Translations under genes and position numbers: made by a program | Source of the DNA: Teredinibacter sp. KSP-S5-2 | GTDB taxonomy: Bacteria; Pseudomonadota; Gammaproteobacteria; Pseudomonadales; Cellvibrionaceae | Reading direction: 5' to 3' | NCBI RefSeq assembly: GCF_032773895.1 | Contig: NZ_CP120416.1 | Location: 990,001 to 1,054,000 of the forward strand | DNA: 64,000 nucleotides | Part shown: positions 35,587-44,048 of the stretch, piece after piece | How the letters are laid out: each line of letters opens with the position of its first letter | Numbering within the stretch: the stretch's first letter is position 1 | Notes under the pieces: model-generated | Databases searched by the model: none | Told to the model about the DNA's origin: nothing | The model's input: the letters and a program-made list of their open reading frames with translations, nothing else

Positions 35587-35928
35587 ATGAATAAAATTCG
35601 GCTCATGATTAAAACACCAGATAGAAATTTTTTCTCGGAATTCTCAAGAAGCTTGCCGGAAAATCAAGCTTTTGAAGCTACCTTAGAAACGGAGAAAGTG
35701 CTAAGAGGTATGTCAGAATCAAGCCTCTATGTAGAAGCGCTGGTTTTATTTTCTTCAGTGTGTTCAGGTGTGTTAGCAAACGCGATATGGGGCTATTTAG
35801 AGAAAAATAAGAAACCTAAAGACTCAGTGAAATTTGAGTACAAGAAAGAAACTAGAGTATTGATTGAAAAGGGAAGTTTTAAGATAGAAAAAAGTGAATT
35901 CACTAGAATATTAGAGGGAAAGGATTGA
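35587..35928 (+). CDS. Small membrane-associated protein, partner of the metalloprotease
   Basis: I use ATG 35587; a TTG three codons upstream is the alternative, and neither has a strong ribosome site. The 113-residue product has one hydrophobic segment (about 50-68, 'ALVLFSSVCSGVLANAIWGY') between charged ends. No family is recognised. It ends 12 bases before the metalloprotease gene, so the two are probably one operon. Confidence 0.55.
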   Translation: MNKIRLMIKTPDRNFFSEFSRSLPENQAFEATLETEKVLRGMSESSLYVEALVLFSSVCSGVLANAIWGYLEKNKKPKDSVKFEYKKETRVLIEKGSFKIEKSEFTRILEGKD

Positions 35929-35940
35929 GTGGTTTTTTAA

Positions 35941-36942
35941 ATGGAATATATTCTTATCAATAATTCTAATCTAACTGAGGGGATGATTTATTATTATACT
36001 GGCTTATGTGGTGGAGGTGAAACTCCCCAAGACATGCTCTATGAAAGTGGGTTGACAAATATAGGTGATTCAGACTCACGGCAGAGACTATTGTTTGTTC
36101 CTGATAATGAAGTTTATATATATTGTGTGAATGACAAAATTGTTCCAACAATAGTTGTATCAACTGGGTACAGAAAATGGATATATCTTATGGCTGTTAA
36201 TGTATCTGTGGGTGCTATGGTTGCGGGTTGCAAATCTTTAAAAGCAGAATTTATACAAGATCTGATGAGTCAAATAAGCCTCGACCCCTTATATATTACC
36301 TACTATGTAGAAAGCGGTATAGAATTTACCAGTGTTTTGGAAGTTTTAGAAGGTGATGTATTGAATCTGGCTAAGGTGATCGATTCTTTGCTTTTTAAGT
36401 TTTCGATATTTCACGAAATAGCTCATATCAAACTGGGACATATTGATTCAATTGATATGTGTCATGAACAGGAGCTTGAGGCTGATCGTTGTGCTCTGAA
36501 GCTTATATCTTCCTTGCCCTATCCTAGGAATATAGCTAGGCATATTTTGCCATTTTATTTTCTTTATCAAGAGATTTTGTTGGAGATTAGTGATAAGAAC
36601 AGGGAGTCGCACCCAACATCAAAAACCCGAAGTTCAAACATGATTGATAGTAATATTTTAGGTAGAGGGTTTGATCAGGATGGAGTGATTTTTTCCGATT
36701 TGATGGATAAGTCAGAAGAATATGTGTACAACAATATCCTGAAATATGAAGGGTTACTTTTGGAATCAAGCGAGATTGATATTCAGTTAAACCGGATGGC
36801 ATATAATTATTGGAAAACTCAATATCTATATGGCTGCGAAAAAAGATCTCCATTTTTCTCGGAACTATTAAAAATATATGGAAAGTTAGAAACGTTAAGG
36901 CTTGACTTGGCTGGAGTGGATTGGGATGCAATTACTCTATGA
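35941..36942 (+). CDS. HExxH zinc metalloprotease-like protein
   Basis: The 333-residue product contains 'FHEIAHIKLGH' with His158, Glu159 and His162, and 'ELEADRCALKL' with Glu180 as likely third zinc ligand. This is the gluzincin-type arrangement. The protein is predicted soluble apart from a hydrophobic stretch near 80-95. Such proteases in defence and regulatory islands cleave repressors or activate toxins, but no target is evident. It lies 12 bases after a small membrane-protein gene. No attC follows; a 1.1-kb gap does. Confidence 0.7.
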   Translation: MEYILINNSNLTEGMIYYYTGLCGGGETPQDMLYESGLTNIGDSDSRQRLLFVPDNEVYIYCVNDKIVPTIVVSTGYRKWIYLMAVNVSVGAMVAGCKSLKAEFIQDLMSQISLDPLYITYYVESGIEFTSVLEVLEGDVLNLAKVIDSLLFKFSIFHEIAHIKLGHIDSIDMCHEQELEADRCALKLISSLPYPRNIARHILPFYFLYQEILLEISDKNRESHPTSKTRSSNMIDSNILGRGFDQDGVIFSDLMDKSEEYVYNNILKYEGLLLESSEIDIQLNRMAYNYWKTQYLYGCEKRSPFFSELLKIYGKLETLRLDLAGVDWDAITL

Positions 36943-37463
36943 TGTGAATCCGACAAGGGATATGGGAGCCAAAGTAGAAGGTTTTATTTCTCAGCCTTTC
37001 ACGAAGATCTCTAGTGTAGTGACCTGATTGTTGAAGCAAAGGAGTAGTCCTAAGTTCGCTTGCTTTGGGATGTATTGCTACTTTGTTGAAAGGCTAAATG
37101 GTGTGGCTACAAAAGCATGCTTAGGAAAGCGATCGAGTATTATTGGCCAGTTTCGGCAACATTTCGAATAGTAGTCCGTATTTGGTGGGTATTTAAAAAG
37201 TTGTTGTGTGGCACTTTGAGGGCGTGCAGGAGGCCTAATTATGGGGGGAATGAGTGGGGTTGGAATGACAGGAATTGTCGAAAGTGATTAAATTTTATTA
37301 CTCGGTATCTAAAGTTCGAACTTTCAATCGATAGTAGCGAAGGGAACAGTTAGATAAAGCGGTGAAAATATATTCCAGTTGTTTGATTTTAAAGCGTTTT
37401 GTGCGCTTTCTTGGTGCATCACTTTTTTCGAAAAGTGTACCCTCCACCCCGCCATCATTATTG

Positions 37464-37493
37464 AAACGCCGAGACATGAGATCTCGGCGTTTT
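37464..37493 (+). terminator. Intrinsic terminator-like hairpin
   Basis: AAACGCCGAGA pairs perfectly with TCTCGGCGTTT around a 7-base loop and runs into T residues. The symmetric A and T tracts would allow it to work on both strands. The nearest upstream gene ends over 500 bases away, so whatever it terminated may be lost or non-coding. Confidence 0.6.
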
Positions 37494-37710
37494 GGTTTCT
37501 AGACCCCAGTAACTGCGGGCTCTAGCGGCGAGTTGGTTAGATATTCCCCAATGTTACCCTCCGCTTATTTCTCGAACAAAACGTACAAAAACCTCTCAAA
37601 TTCTCCAAAAATCTCCATTTTTCCCCAAAACGGAGGTATTTCGAGATACCTCCGAAACTCCTTTAAAATCAATAAGTTAATAACCCTACGAAAAAAGGTT
37701 TTTGTGTGAA

Positions 37711-37789
37711 TGGGGGGAGGGGAGGGAAATTCGAACTCTCGATACCTTCCAGAGCTAGTGCTGTGAGTTCGAATTCCTTCTTCTCCTAC
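37711..37789. other. Inverted tRNA-Ser 3'-end-like fragments
   Basis: On the minus strand 37750-37711 reads GTATCGAGAGTTCGAATTT followed by a C-rich acceptor-like end, resembling the variable arm, T-loop and 3' end of tRNA-Ser. On the plus strand 37761-37789 carries a second TGAGTTCGAATTCC plus CTTCTCC end. The two form an 11-base inverted repeat (AATTCGAACTC/GAGTTCGAATT). The T-stems do not pair properly, so neither is a working tRNA. They look like attachment-site scars. Confidence 0.4.
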
Positions 37790-38103
37790 TAACAAATAAA
37801 ACATTGCACAGAGAGTTGAGATAAATGGCCCACTACATTTTTACTGTCGCGTAAAATCATATCTAGTTGATTGATTTTGTTATATTTTTACGTTTTTAAA
37901 CAATGTATTAATTGCTATGTATAAACGGAGAACGCGGCATTTCAGTTCAAGGTAATTAGCGATTTGAGAGGGGGTGTTAAGGGCTTGAGGCGTGTTTGAA
38001 CAATAAAGAACCCTTAATATAAACGGTCATGGAATCTAAGGTGTTTCAGTAGCCGTGTGAAGGCTTGGGAGCACAACAACCAAGTAATGAGAGGGGAAGT
38101 ACG

Positions 38104-38697
38104 ATGATTTGGTGGGAGAAAACCGTTGAATATAAATTTATTTTATCGGCGGCAACGGATAAGAAATTGGATTTTGCTGCTCCACTGTCAGGTGTTCAGG
38201 AGCATTGTTTTGCAGATGGAATTTTCTCTTCAAACTATAAAATAATTCTGATTGAGTTTAAACGCTCTTATCAAGAGCTAAAGACTGAGGAAGACAAATT
38301 TGTATGCTACGAAAAAGCTAAAAAAGAAATGAGTGGCCGAGATACCCATCACTATTTGGTTTATGGATCAGAAGATGTAACTGGTTCTCTTAATTTGCAT
38401 GCTCGTAACTATTTTTCTCAAAAAAATGTTCCATCTGTATTATCTGTTCTAGATCATGGTATGAATAATGAAGAATTTAAAATGTATCTCTGTGATTTGA
38501 TTGGTTTTAAGAAAGTAGATGGTCGTTCCGATGGTACTTTAGGTCCAGAGTCTACCGCATCGGTGCTGGGGATATCGTCGGAGAGTGCTAAATCCGTATC
38601 GCTAACGGAATATGTAAGAATCGAATTGCCAGCACTTTATCAAGACTTAACTCCTACTAAGAAGCTAAATAAAGATATGAGTTTTGGGCTTGGCTAA
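38104..38697 (+). CDS. Putative PD-(D/E)XK nuclease-fold protein
   Basis: The start is ATG 38104 with GAGGGGAAG just upstream; an earlier in-frame start lacks a site. In the 197-residue product, Glu9, Asp38 ('CFADGIF') and Glu51-Phe-Lys53 ('ILIEFKRSYQELK') have the order and spacing of a restriction-endonuclease active site, with Asp at the end of a beta hairpin and ExK on the next strand. The C-terminal part ('STASVLGISSESAKSVSLTE') is different in character. It stands alone with a 1-kb gap before it. DNA or RNA cleavage in defence is plausible but unproven. Confidence 0.55.
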   Translation: MIWWEKTVEYKFILSAATDKKLDFAAPLSGVQEHCFADGIFSSNYKIILIEFKRSYQELKTEEDKFVCYEKAKKEMSGRDTHHYLVYGSEDVTGSLNLHARNYFSQKNVPSVLSVLDHGMNNEEFKMYLCDLIGFKKVDGRSDGTLGPESTASVLGISSESAKSVSLTEYVRIELPALYQDLTPTKKLNKDMSFGLG

Positions 38698-38730
38698 TAC
38701 TTATATGAGTTACGTCGACAAGGATAATTT

Positions 38731-38805
38731 ATGAATATGATCTTTCGCTACTTTTTTAAGCTAAGTGAGAATAAAATCGAAAGGCCATTTAAATCCAGTC
38801 AATGA
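38731..38805 (+). CDS. Possible 24-residue peptide
   Basis: ATG 38731 follows AAGGATAATTT, a good ribosome site, and encodes 'MNMIFRYFFKLSENKIERPF' plus four residues. It lies between two same-strand genes. It could be a leader, a micro-protein or the start of a lost gene. Confidence 0.22.
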   Translation: MNMIFRYFFKLSENKIERPFKSSQ

Positions 38806-38864
38806 TTCTACAGTGTTACTCCTGATGATATAAGAATAGTTAGTTGAATAAGGAATTCAGAGAA

Positions 38865-39404
38865 ATGTTGAGAAACTATAAAGAAACAATCTCTTATTAT
38901 GCGGATCTAAGACAAACCGTCTATGAGTTTGTGCAGGATGAATACAGTCACCTAAATATTTCTGCGAGTGGTATTTCCTATCACGATGCTATACGTGCCG
39001 ATCAATGGGCTGGTGAATGGGATAATCCGAGTCGGATTGCAACTTGGGAATGGACAAAAATGTATTCAGATTATCAAGGGCATTCTGGCATAAAACGGTT
39101 TGATTTAGCTCTTAAGCAAGGAAACCGCTTGTTAGCTTTATGCTATGGTGTTCCTAGCAAAAGAAAGTTTATTTTAAAGTTACATGCGATTGAACGAACA
39201 CCGATTAATAACCCTCTTAACGGACGAATACTGGAGATAGTTCTTTTTGCCGCAGATTCCTATGCTGGATTGCTTGGCTCTAAAGAATTATGGTTGTGTA
39301 ACCCGATGAGTCCAGCTCATGTTAGAATGTATTCCAAGGCTGGTTTTGAACCAAACAGTAACAGTTTAGGAATCGTTACTCATTTGATTTCGAGGTATGA
39401 CTAA
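38865..39404 (+). CDS. GNAT-like acetyltransferase fold protein
   Basis: I choose ATG 38865 with AAGGAATTC upstream over a TTG at 38844. The 179-residue product has a middle section like acetyltransferases ('RFDLALKQGNRLLALCYGV', 'RILEIVLFAADSYAGLLG'). Its C-terminal motif 'SPAHVRMYSKAGFEPN' matches the last helix/strand of phage and cassette GNAT proteins. An acetyl-CoA loop of the Q/RxxGxG/A type is not clear, so activity is uncertain. It opens a tight four-gene run: its stop overlaps the next start (TAATG). Confidence 0.55.
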   Translation: MLRNYKETISYYADLRQTVYEFVQDEYSHLNISASGISYHDAIRADQWAGEWDNPSRIATWEWTKMYSDYQGHSGIKRFDLALKQGNRLLALCYGVPSKRKFILKLHAIERTPINNPLNGRILEIVLFAADSYAGLLGSKELWLCNPMSPAHVRMYSKAGFEPNSNSLGIVTHLISRYD

Positions 39405-39580
39405 TGATTGACGATAGAAAAAAACTAGAGAAAATGAAAGATAAACTTCGTAAGCGCAGGGAAAAGTACAAAAATCTGGAGTCTGAGTTGCCCGAGAATG
39501 AACATCGGATTCTTGGGCCGAGAAATGATATTGAGTATCAGAAAATGAAAAGAGATATAAAAGGGGCCGGTGATGACTGA
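39404..39580 (+). CDS. Small charged coiled-coil protein
   Basis: A 58-residue frame starts at an ATG overlapping the previous stop and ends overlapping the next start. It is almost all helix-forming charged residues ('DDRKKLEKMKDKLRKRREKY'). Translational coupling on both sides makes it likely to be real although it is short. It could be a phage-style scaffold or adaptor. No family is recognised. Confidence 0.55.
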   Translation: MIDDRKKLEKMKDKLRKRREKYKNLESELPENEHRILGPRNDIEYQKMKRDIKGAGDD

Positions 39581-39710
39581 TAGAGAACAGCGTTTTAAGT
39601 CTAAGGATGATATCAAAAAGCATTTGGAAAGGAATAAGTCTAGAATAAAAACGGAAGCACAGAGCTTAGCGAGAAAGCTATCGATTTCTCAACGTGATAA
39701 GAGAGCATAG
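39573..39710 (+). CDS. Small basic protein
   Basis: ATG 39573 overlaps the preceding gene by 8 bases and is preceded by AAGGGG. The 45-residue product is basic and helical ('DIKKHLERNKSRIKTEAQSL'). The coupling suggests a functional set with its neighbours, and a nucleic-acid or partner-binding role is possible. Too short for confident assignment. Confidence 0.45.
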   Translation: MTDREQRFKSKDDIKKHLERNKSRIKTEAQSLARKLSISQRDKRA

Positions 39711-39722
39711 GAATCTCTGTTC

Positions 39723-40139
39723 TTGAAGAAGATAATTCGGATAAGTCGGAAAATTGAGATTGTGCTCGCTTTTGTCGGAGTTGTTGTTGGGGTGTGCGCT
39801 TGGTTATTTCCTGTAACAAACATGAGTCGCACTAAGATCCCTGAATATTTCGTGGAAACCTTCAACGCTCCGCTTGTTGATGAATCTTCTCCTTCAAGGG
39901 TATTACTTATTTCCGGGGCCGGGGCAACGGTTAAGATACTTGCGACTAGTGATGGTAGTGAATTTGTAGGTGGAAATATATCTGGTGCGAATATAGAGCA
40001 AACAGTTTATGTTCCCATTGGTGAGGATTTCTTCGTTCGCATTACCGGTGTAGACTCTAATGTGTTAATACAAAAAGAACTAATGCCATATGTAAGCATC
40101 AGTGGCACAGCTTCTGGAAGTATAGTAGGGCAGCTATAA
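39723..40139 (+). CDS. Membrane-anchored beta-rich protein
   Basis: The start is a TTG at 39723, preceded by AGGAA. The 138-residue product has one N-terminal transmembrane helix (about 12-30, 'VLAFVGVVVGVCAWLFPV') and an outside beta-rich domain ('ISGAGATVKILATSDGSEF', 'VSISGTASGSIVGQL'). It may sit in the inner membrane with its domain in the periplasm. It lies 12 bases after the small basic gene and ends the run that starts with the GNAT-like gene. Confidence 0.6.
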   Translation: MKKIIRISRKIEIVLAFVGVVVGVCAWLFPVTNMSRTKIPEYFVETFNAPLVDESSPSRVLLISGAGATVKILATSDGSEFVGGNISGANIEQTVYVPIGEDFFVRITGVDSNVLIQKELMPYVSISGTASGSIVGQL

Positions 40140-40261
40140 TTGTTCGCTTCGATACTGTGGCTACGCGTTGCAGTTTTTGGGGGTTTAAAGTGCGAAACTT
40201 TATGTTAGTTTCTATTGGTGTGAGGATATTATATGTCGATTAGGGAGGGGATTAGTTTACT

Positions 40262-40879
40262 ATGCTAGAGAACATAGATCTTTTTAAAAAATATAACCAA
40301 AGGGATATTAAAGATAGGCAGCTTGACACTTTGATAGGGTTAAGCAAAGGAATTAGTGCTGATGGTACCGTGGTGCAAGCTGAGGCCGAGTACCTATTAA
40401 CTTGGTTGCAGCAGAATAGTCAAACCGAACATCCAATTATTCTTAATTTACTTAACAAAGTAACTCAGATGCTAGAGGACGGTGTTTTAGATCAGGAAGA
40501 GTCGGTTGAGTTACATAAAATTCTAGAGCAAATATCTGGAGAGCCCACTGCGCTTGGTGAACTAGCAAAAACATCCGTTTTACCAATTTGTTCTCCTGCG
40601 CCTAAGTTGCGATTTGAAGATAAGAAATTTTTGTTTACTGGCACATTTGCATATGGAACAAGGAAACAGTGCCAGGAAGCTATCGCTGCCTTGGGTGGTG
40701 TGAGTATAAAGAACGTTACCAAGGATTTAGATTACTTGATCCTGGGGGTATACGTATCAGATAGCTGGGCACATGAAACCTTTGGCCGAAAAATTGAGAA
40801 AGCTATTGAATACCGAGACGCCGGTGTACCACTTTCCATTATCACTGAAGAACACTGGATAAGCGAAGCTGGCCTATAG
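40262..40879 (+). CDS. BRCT domain protein with TerB-like N-terminus
   Basis: Residues about 115-205 form a BRCT domain like that of NAD-dependent DNA ligase: 'KFLFTGTFAYGTRKQCQEAI', 'ALGG', 'DLDYLILG' and the closing 'TEEHWI'. Residues about 20-95 look like the acidic TerB/DjlA helical domain ('DGTVVQAEAEYLLTWLQ'). BRCT domains bind phosphopeptides or DNA ends. This stand-alone type recurs in mobile islands without known function. A strong terminator follows 15 bases after its stop codon. Confidence 0.8.
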   Translation: MLENIDLFKKYNQRDIKDRQLDTLIGLSKGISADGTVVQAEAEYLLTWLQQNSQTEHPIILNLLNKVTQMLEDGVLDQEESVELHKILEQISGEPTALGELAKTSVLPICSPAPKLRFEDKKFLFTGTFAYGTRKQCQEAIAALGGVSIKNVTKDLDYLILGVYVSDSWAHETFGRKIEKAIEYRDAGVPLSIITEEHWISEAGL

Positions 40880-40894
40880 GCTGACCTAATACTC

Positions 40895-40934
40895 TTTAGC
40901 TGCCTAATACAGGTTGTTGTATTAGGCAGCTAAA
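40895..40934. terminator. Bidirectional intrinsic terminator
   Basis: TTTAGCTGCCTAATACA pairs over 17 bases without mismatch with TGTATTAGGCAGCTAAA around a 6-base loop. It sits between convergent genes (BRCT gene on plus, next gene on minus), where a shared terminator is expected. Confidence 0.85.
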
Positions 40935-40947
40935 AGCGGTTAATGAT

Positions 40948-41697
40948 TTATCTTTTACTGCACGTTACTCTTCCGTGCTTATTAATGTTGAACATACATT
41001 TTTTGGCTCCCTTAGTTGGGACATAAACAGCTTTTTTGACTATCTCAGAGAAGTCGGCATCACTGCCATCCTTTCTTCTAAAGAAGACAATTTCTACGGA
41101 TGGGGCGATACTGATGTGATCCTTCAATCCAGCTTCACCTGGAGTAAGTACTATTGGGTCATCACTATGTTTGAAAAGGTATTCATTAATTACGCGATGT
41201 TTTGTTGTGGAAACGGAATTGGAATAGTCCCGTGCCATGTAAAAAACTGGAGACCCGTTCGAGATTTCATGAGCTTTTTCTTCCGCCTCACCTAGTTTGC
41301 TTGTTACTGACATAACTGTGGATGGCGGTTTGGGATTGGGTGAGGAGGCATCAAGAACACTTAAATCACCTCTCCATAATGCGGTGTATAAACGCCCCTG
41401 TGTTGTACGGATTTGCCCTGCCTGAAGCTTCTTGTGCTCTTTGTATAACTCAATTCGGACTTCCGAATTCCAGTTGGTCTCAAATACACTTTTACTGGTC
41501 TTTTCGACTCCCCCAGCTACTCGACTAGGATATCTAACTTGAATGGTATAGTTGACTAGCTTTCGAGCTTCAGCCCATTCCTTTTCGTATGAATGCTTAT
41601 TGTCATAAAGAAGATCTCCCTCTTCAAATTTACACAAAGAAACCGCATCACAAAATGAACGTGGAACTGCCCATTCAAAACCTGAAAAATACTTCAC
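40948..41697 (-). CDS. Hypothetical protein
   Basis: The 249-residue soluble product has no signal or membrane segment and no motif I recognise. Notable features are a basic C-terminus with two cysteines ('KKCMFNINKHGRVTCSKR') and a central 'FFRRKDGSDADFSE'. It is leftward, ends at the shared terminator and is probably its own unit. Coding potential is good throughout. Confidence 0.6.
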   Translation of the reverse strand: MKYFSGFEWAVPRSFCDAVSLCKFEEGDLLYDNKHSYEKEWAEARKLVNYTIQVRYPSRVAGGVEKTSKSVFETNWNSEVRIELYKEHKKLQAGQIRTTQGRLYTALWRGDLSVLDASSPNPKPPSTVMSVTSKLGEAEEKAHEISNGSPVFYMARDYSNSVSTTKHRVINEYLFKHSDDPIVLTPGEAGLKDHISIAPSVEIVFFRRKDGSDADFSEIVKKAVYVPTKGAKKCMFNINKHGRVTCSKR

Positions 41698-41857
41698 ACT
41701 CTCTTCCCCGAGACTTGATAAGAGAATTTATTATATGTGTAATCAATATTTTATATGTGAGTTTTGATGCCATATTCAACGCAAATGAAATATAGAGGAA
41801 TGAAAGGGCTCCTACATTGAGTTTCTATAGAATCTGAAAAAGTCATGATTGTAGTTT

Positions 41858-42622
41858 TTACCTACTTTCATCCAGCCAAAGTAAAAGTTTGTTTCTGAAT
41901 TCTTCTGATTCACGGAATAATTGTGTATGACCGCTATCGCTTTGCCAAAAAGTACAATTGCATAGGCGACTAATCTCTTTACCAAACCTAAACGGTGTAA
42001 TGTCATCGCGGGTTCCATGTAGTACTAATATTCGCGAACGAATTTTTTTGATCGTATCCTTTAAATCGTACTTTTCGCTGATAAAAATTGGGATGAATGT
42101 GCTGGCTAATTGGCTTTTAAACTTTTTTTGTATGTGATGTTTAACTATTTGTCTAAATGATGGGAAAGCAGAATTCAATATAAGGTGATCAATTTTGGTA
42201 TCCGAATTGGATATCGTTGCACAAGCGATGGATGCTCCTAGTGATTGACCGATAACGATCATCTTTTTAGGTGTATCAAAGTTTTTAGCTATGTATTTCA
42301 ATATGTCTATGCCATTTTGAACAAGTCTTTTTCTAGATGGCGTGCCGGAAGAAGAACCATACCCTGAATAGTCGAATATAAAGACATCATAGCCATGTTT
42401 GGGAAGCCAATCTACGTGGGTGATATGGGAAGTAATGTTTTTTGCATTGCCATGAAAATGGATAATCAGCCCTTTACTTTCCGTATCACCTTGATGGTGG
42501 AGGTATTGGCCGTGGAGAGTGTTTCCGTTACTTGGAATAAAGTGCTCGTCAATTTTGAAGCAATATGCGTATTCGCTGTGGGATATGGTATCGGGTTCAA
42601 ATAGCTTGCTGTCCAAAATCAT
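41858..42622 (-). CDS. Alpha/beta hydrolase (serine hydrolase, BEM46/YfhR-like)
   Basis: The 254-residue product has 'IIHFHGNAKNI' as oxyanion region, the nucleophile elbow 'VIGQSLGAS' with Ser127, the acid in 'VLHGTRDDITP' (Asp206 or 207) and His232 in 'SDSGHTQLF'. All catalytic residues are present. No signal peptide is seen, so it should act in the cytoplasm on a small ester or similar. It is leftward and independent of the cassettes. Confidence 0.85.
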   Translation of the reverse strand: MILDSKLFEPDTISHSEYAYCFKIDEHFIPSNGNTLHGQYLHHQGDTESKGLIIHFHGNAKNITSHITHVDWLPKHGYDVFIFDYSGYGSSSGTPSRKRLVQNGIDILKYIAKNFDTPKKMIVIGQSLGASIACATISNSDTKIDHLILNSAFPSFRQIVKHHIQKKFKSQLASTFIPIFISEKYDLKDTIKKIRSRILVLHGTRDDITPFRFGKEISRLCNCTFWQSDSGHTQLFRESEEFRNKLLLWLDESR

Positions 42623-42838
42623 AGTATATCGATTTTCCTATGTTTGATTTCAAGCTTAAATTTTGCCACAAATCATCCTAACTATCTGTCTTGTTGCTGC
42701 CTTAAACTATTTATTGTAAACCAATTTGGCTAAGTCACCGAGCTATAGTTGGCGTCTTAATTATTGTGTAGGCATTATATTCTTTTTGATTGTAAAGTTG
42801 GTGATGCTAATATGAGCTTCGGCTTTAGACACTAAAAT

Positions 42839-42910
42839 CCATTAGCGGTATGCTATATACAAACATAAACGACACCCTGCGGGGTGACATTGAGCACCGA
42901 CCCGTTAGCT
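42839..42910 (+). repeat. attC-like right end (type B)
   Basis: Nearly the same 70 bases occur at 46258-46328, including the CACCC..GGGTG hairpin and the ending CACCGACCCGTTAG shared with the other sites. The crossover would follow G42904. The left core is not recognisable, so the site may be truncated on that side. Confidence 0.6.
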
Positions 42911-42925
42911 TACACATGGAAAGTT

Positions 42926-43972
42926 ATGAAAATTCGGAAAATTGTTGAAGAAGCATTAAAAGATACGGGAAGTGGTAAAAGTGCAGATATTTGTGCTAAG
43001 TCCATGCTGTGCAACTTAATAAAAGAAAATGAGCCTTTCCAAGCCATTGAATTGAAGAGCTTAGAACATCTATTACTTATGATGAAAGAGTCGATCTTTC
43101 CTCATGTTTATGGAGAAGGCGGAGTATTTTATTTTTCAGCATATTATTTTCATGATGATAGATATCCTGTAGGTCGAAATTATTTCATCAGAGAGGCGGA
43201 CTTACTGAAAATTGCTAGGCTTCATGCATACTTTAAGTCCAACGGATTGGAACTGCCCATCATTCCACCTAATCAGCTTGGCAAAAAAATAGGTCAAGAT
43301 GGCTTTGAAGCAAGAATACGTGAGTTTAGAGAGCGGCAATCTCGTGAAACAGAAATGTTTAAAGGCTTATTTGAGGGGCGTTCACAATCCACTTCAGTAG
43401 AAAAGTCGATGTTTCTTAATTCTCCTGGCTGCCTTGTTTGTGGTGATAATGATTTTCGGATGATGAGCTCTACTCTGAGTTCGACCAAAGGCTTTATGGT
43501 TGGATTTAATCTTTGTGACAATCATTTGGAGGTGGCTAAATCTGAGAACAGTCTACTTGAGTACTTGGCCAAACTATTCAAACAACCACCACCTTTTCAG
43601 TTCGTGCCGCTAGAAACTAAGGAGCATTTTGAGCTGGTTTTGTCATGGCTACCCAAGGAGTTAGGTTGTAAAGTCGAAAAGACTAACGCAAATACTATGA
43701 CACTCGTAAGACCGTCAGGATTAAAAGGGATTTTCAGGCTAGACTCGCCAGGAAATTATGCCTATATGATTTTCGGGTTGGATGGCAAAGAGGTTGCTCG
43801 AATAGATTCGGCTGATCATCACAATGTCAATTATGGGCCGGATCACTTGCATGTAGATTTAACTAAGAAAAAGGGGCCAATTGAGTCAAGCTTTACTACT
43901 GGAAGCCCTTTAATTGACACAAAGAAAATACTAGAACTTATTGAGTTAAAAGAGGCCGAGTTTGAAAGCTAA
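42926..43972 (+). CDS. Integron cassette protein, unknown (HNH/DUF6516-like His motif)
   Basis: An open frame begins inside the attC at 42884; the real start is ATG 42926. The 348-residue product has a Cys pair ('GCLVCGDNDF', about 172-181) that may bind zinc with later Cys/His. Its C-terminal motif 'RIDSADHHNVNYGPDHLHVD' recalls the paired-His motifs of DUF6516-type toxins. Its stop codon lies inside the 3' attC core AAGCTAAC, which pairs exactly with the cassette start, so the whole cassette is 42905-44031. Confidence 0.65.
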   Translation: MKIRKIVEEALKDTGSGKSADICAKSMLCNLIKENEPFQAIELKSLEHLLLMMKESIFPHVYGEGGVFYFSAYYFHDDRYPVGRNYFIREADLLKIARLHAYFKSNGLELPIIPPNQLGKKIGQDGFEARIREFRERQSRETEMFKGLFEGRSQSTSVEKSMFLNSPGCLVCGDNDFRMMSSTLSSTKGFMVGFNLCDNHLEVAKSENSLLEYLAKLFKQPPPFQFVPLETKEHFELVLSWLPKELGCKVEKTNANTMTLVRPSGLKGIFRLDSPGNYAYMIFGLDGKEVARIDSADHHNVNYGPDHLHVDLTKKKGPIESSFTTGSPLIDTKKILELIELKEAEFES

Positions 43973-44038
43973 CAAGGCGCTGCTGTCGGACAAATTTTCC
44001 GCTGCGCTCCAAATTTGCCGTAGAGCGCGGCTTACGTG
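43966..44038 (+). repeat. attC site of the preceding cassette
   Basis: AAGCTAAC at 43966-43973 is the reverse complement of the cassette's first bases at 42904. The site runs through AAATTT..AAATTT inner arms to CTTACGTG at 44031-44038. The normally invariant G before TTA is a C here. Confidence 0.65.
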
Positions 44039-44048
44039 ATAGGGAAAT

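Larger units (their letters stand above)
36943..38103. other. Long non-coding gap with terminator and tRNA-like debris
   Basis: I find no credible gene in this 1.16-kb stretch. It holds a strong hairpin terminator at 37464-37493, a 7-base CACTTTT stem closed by a TTCG tetraloop near 37420-37438, and two tRNA 3'-end-like fragments at 37711-37789. It may be a decayed integration site. Confidence 0.5.

Noticed and set aside
37400-37800. Intact tRNA or tmRNA gene
   Set aside because: Only 3'-end-like fragments are present; T-stems fail to pair and no anticodon or D-arm can be drawn.
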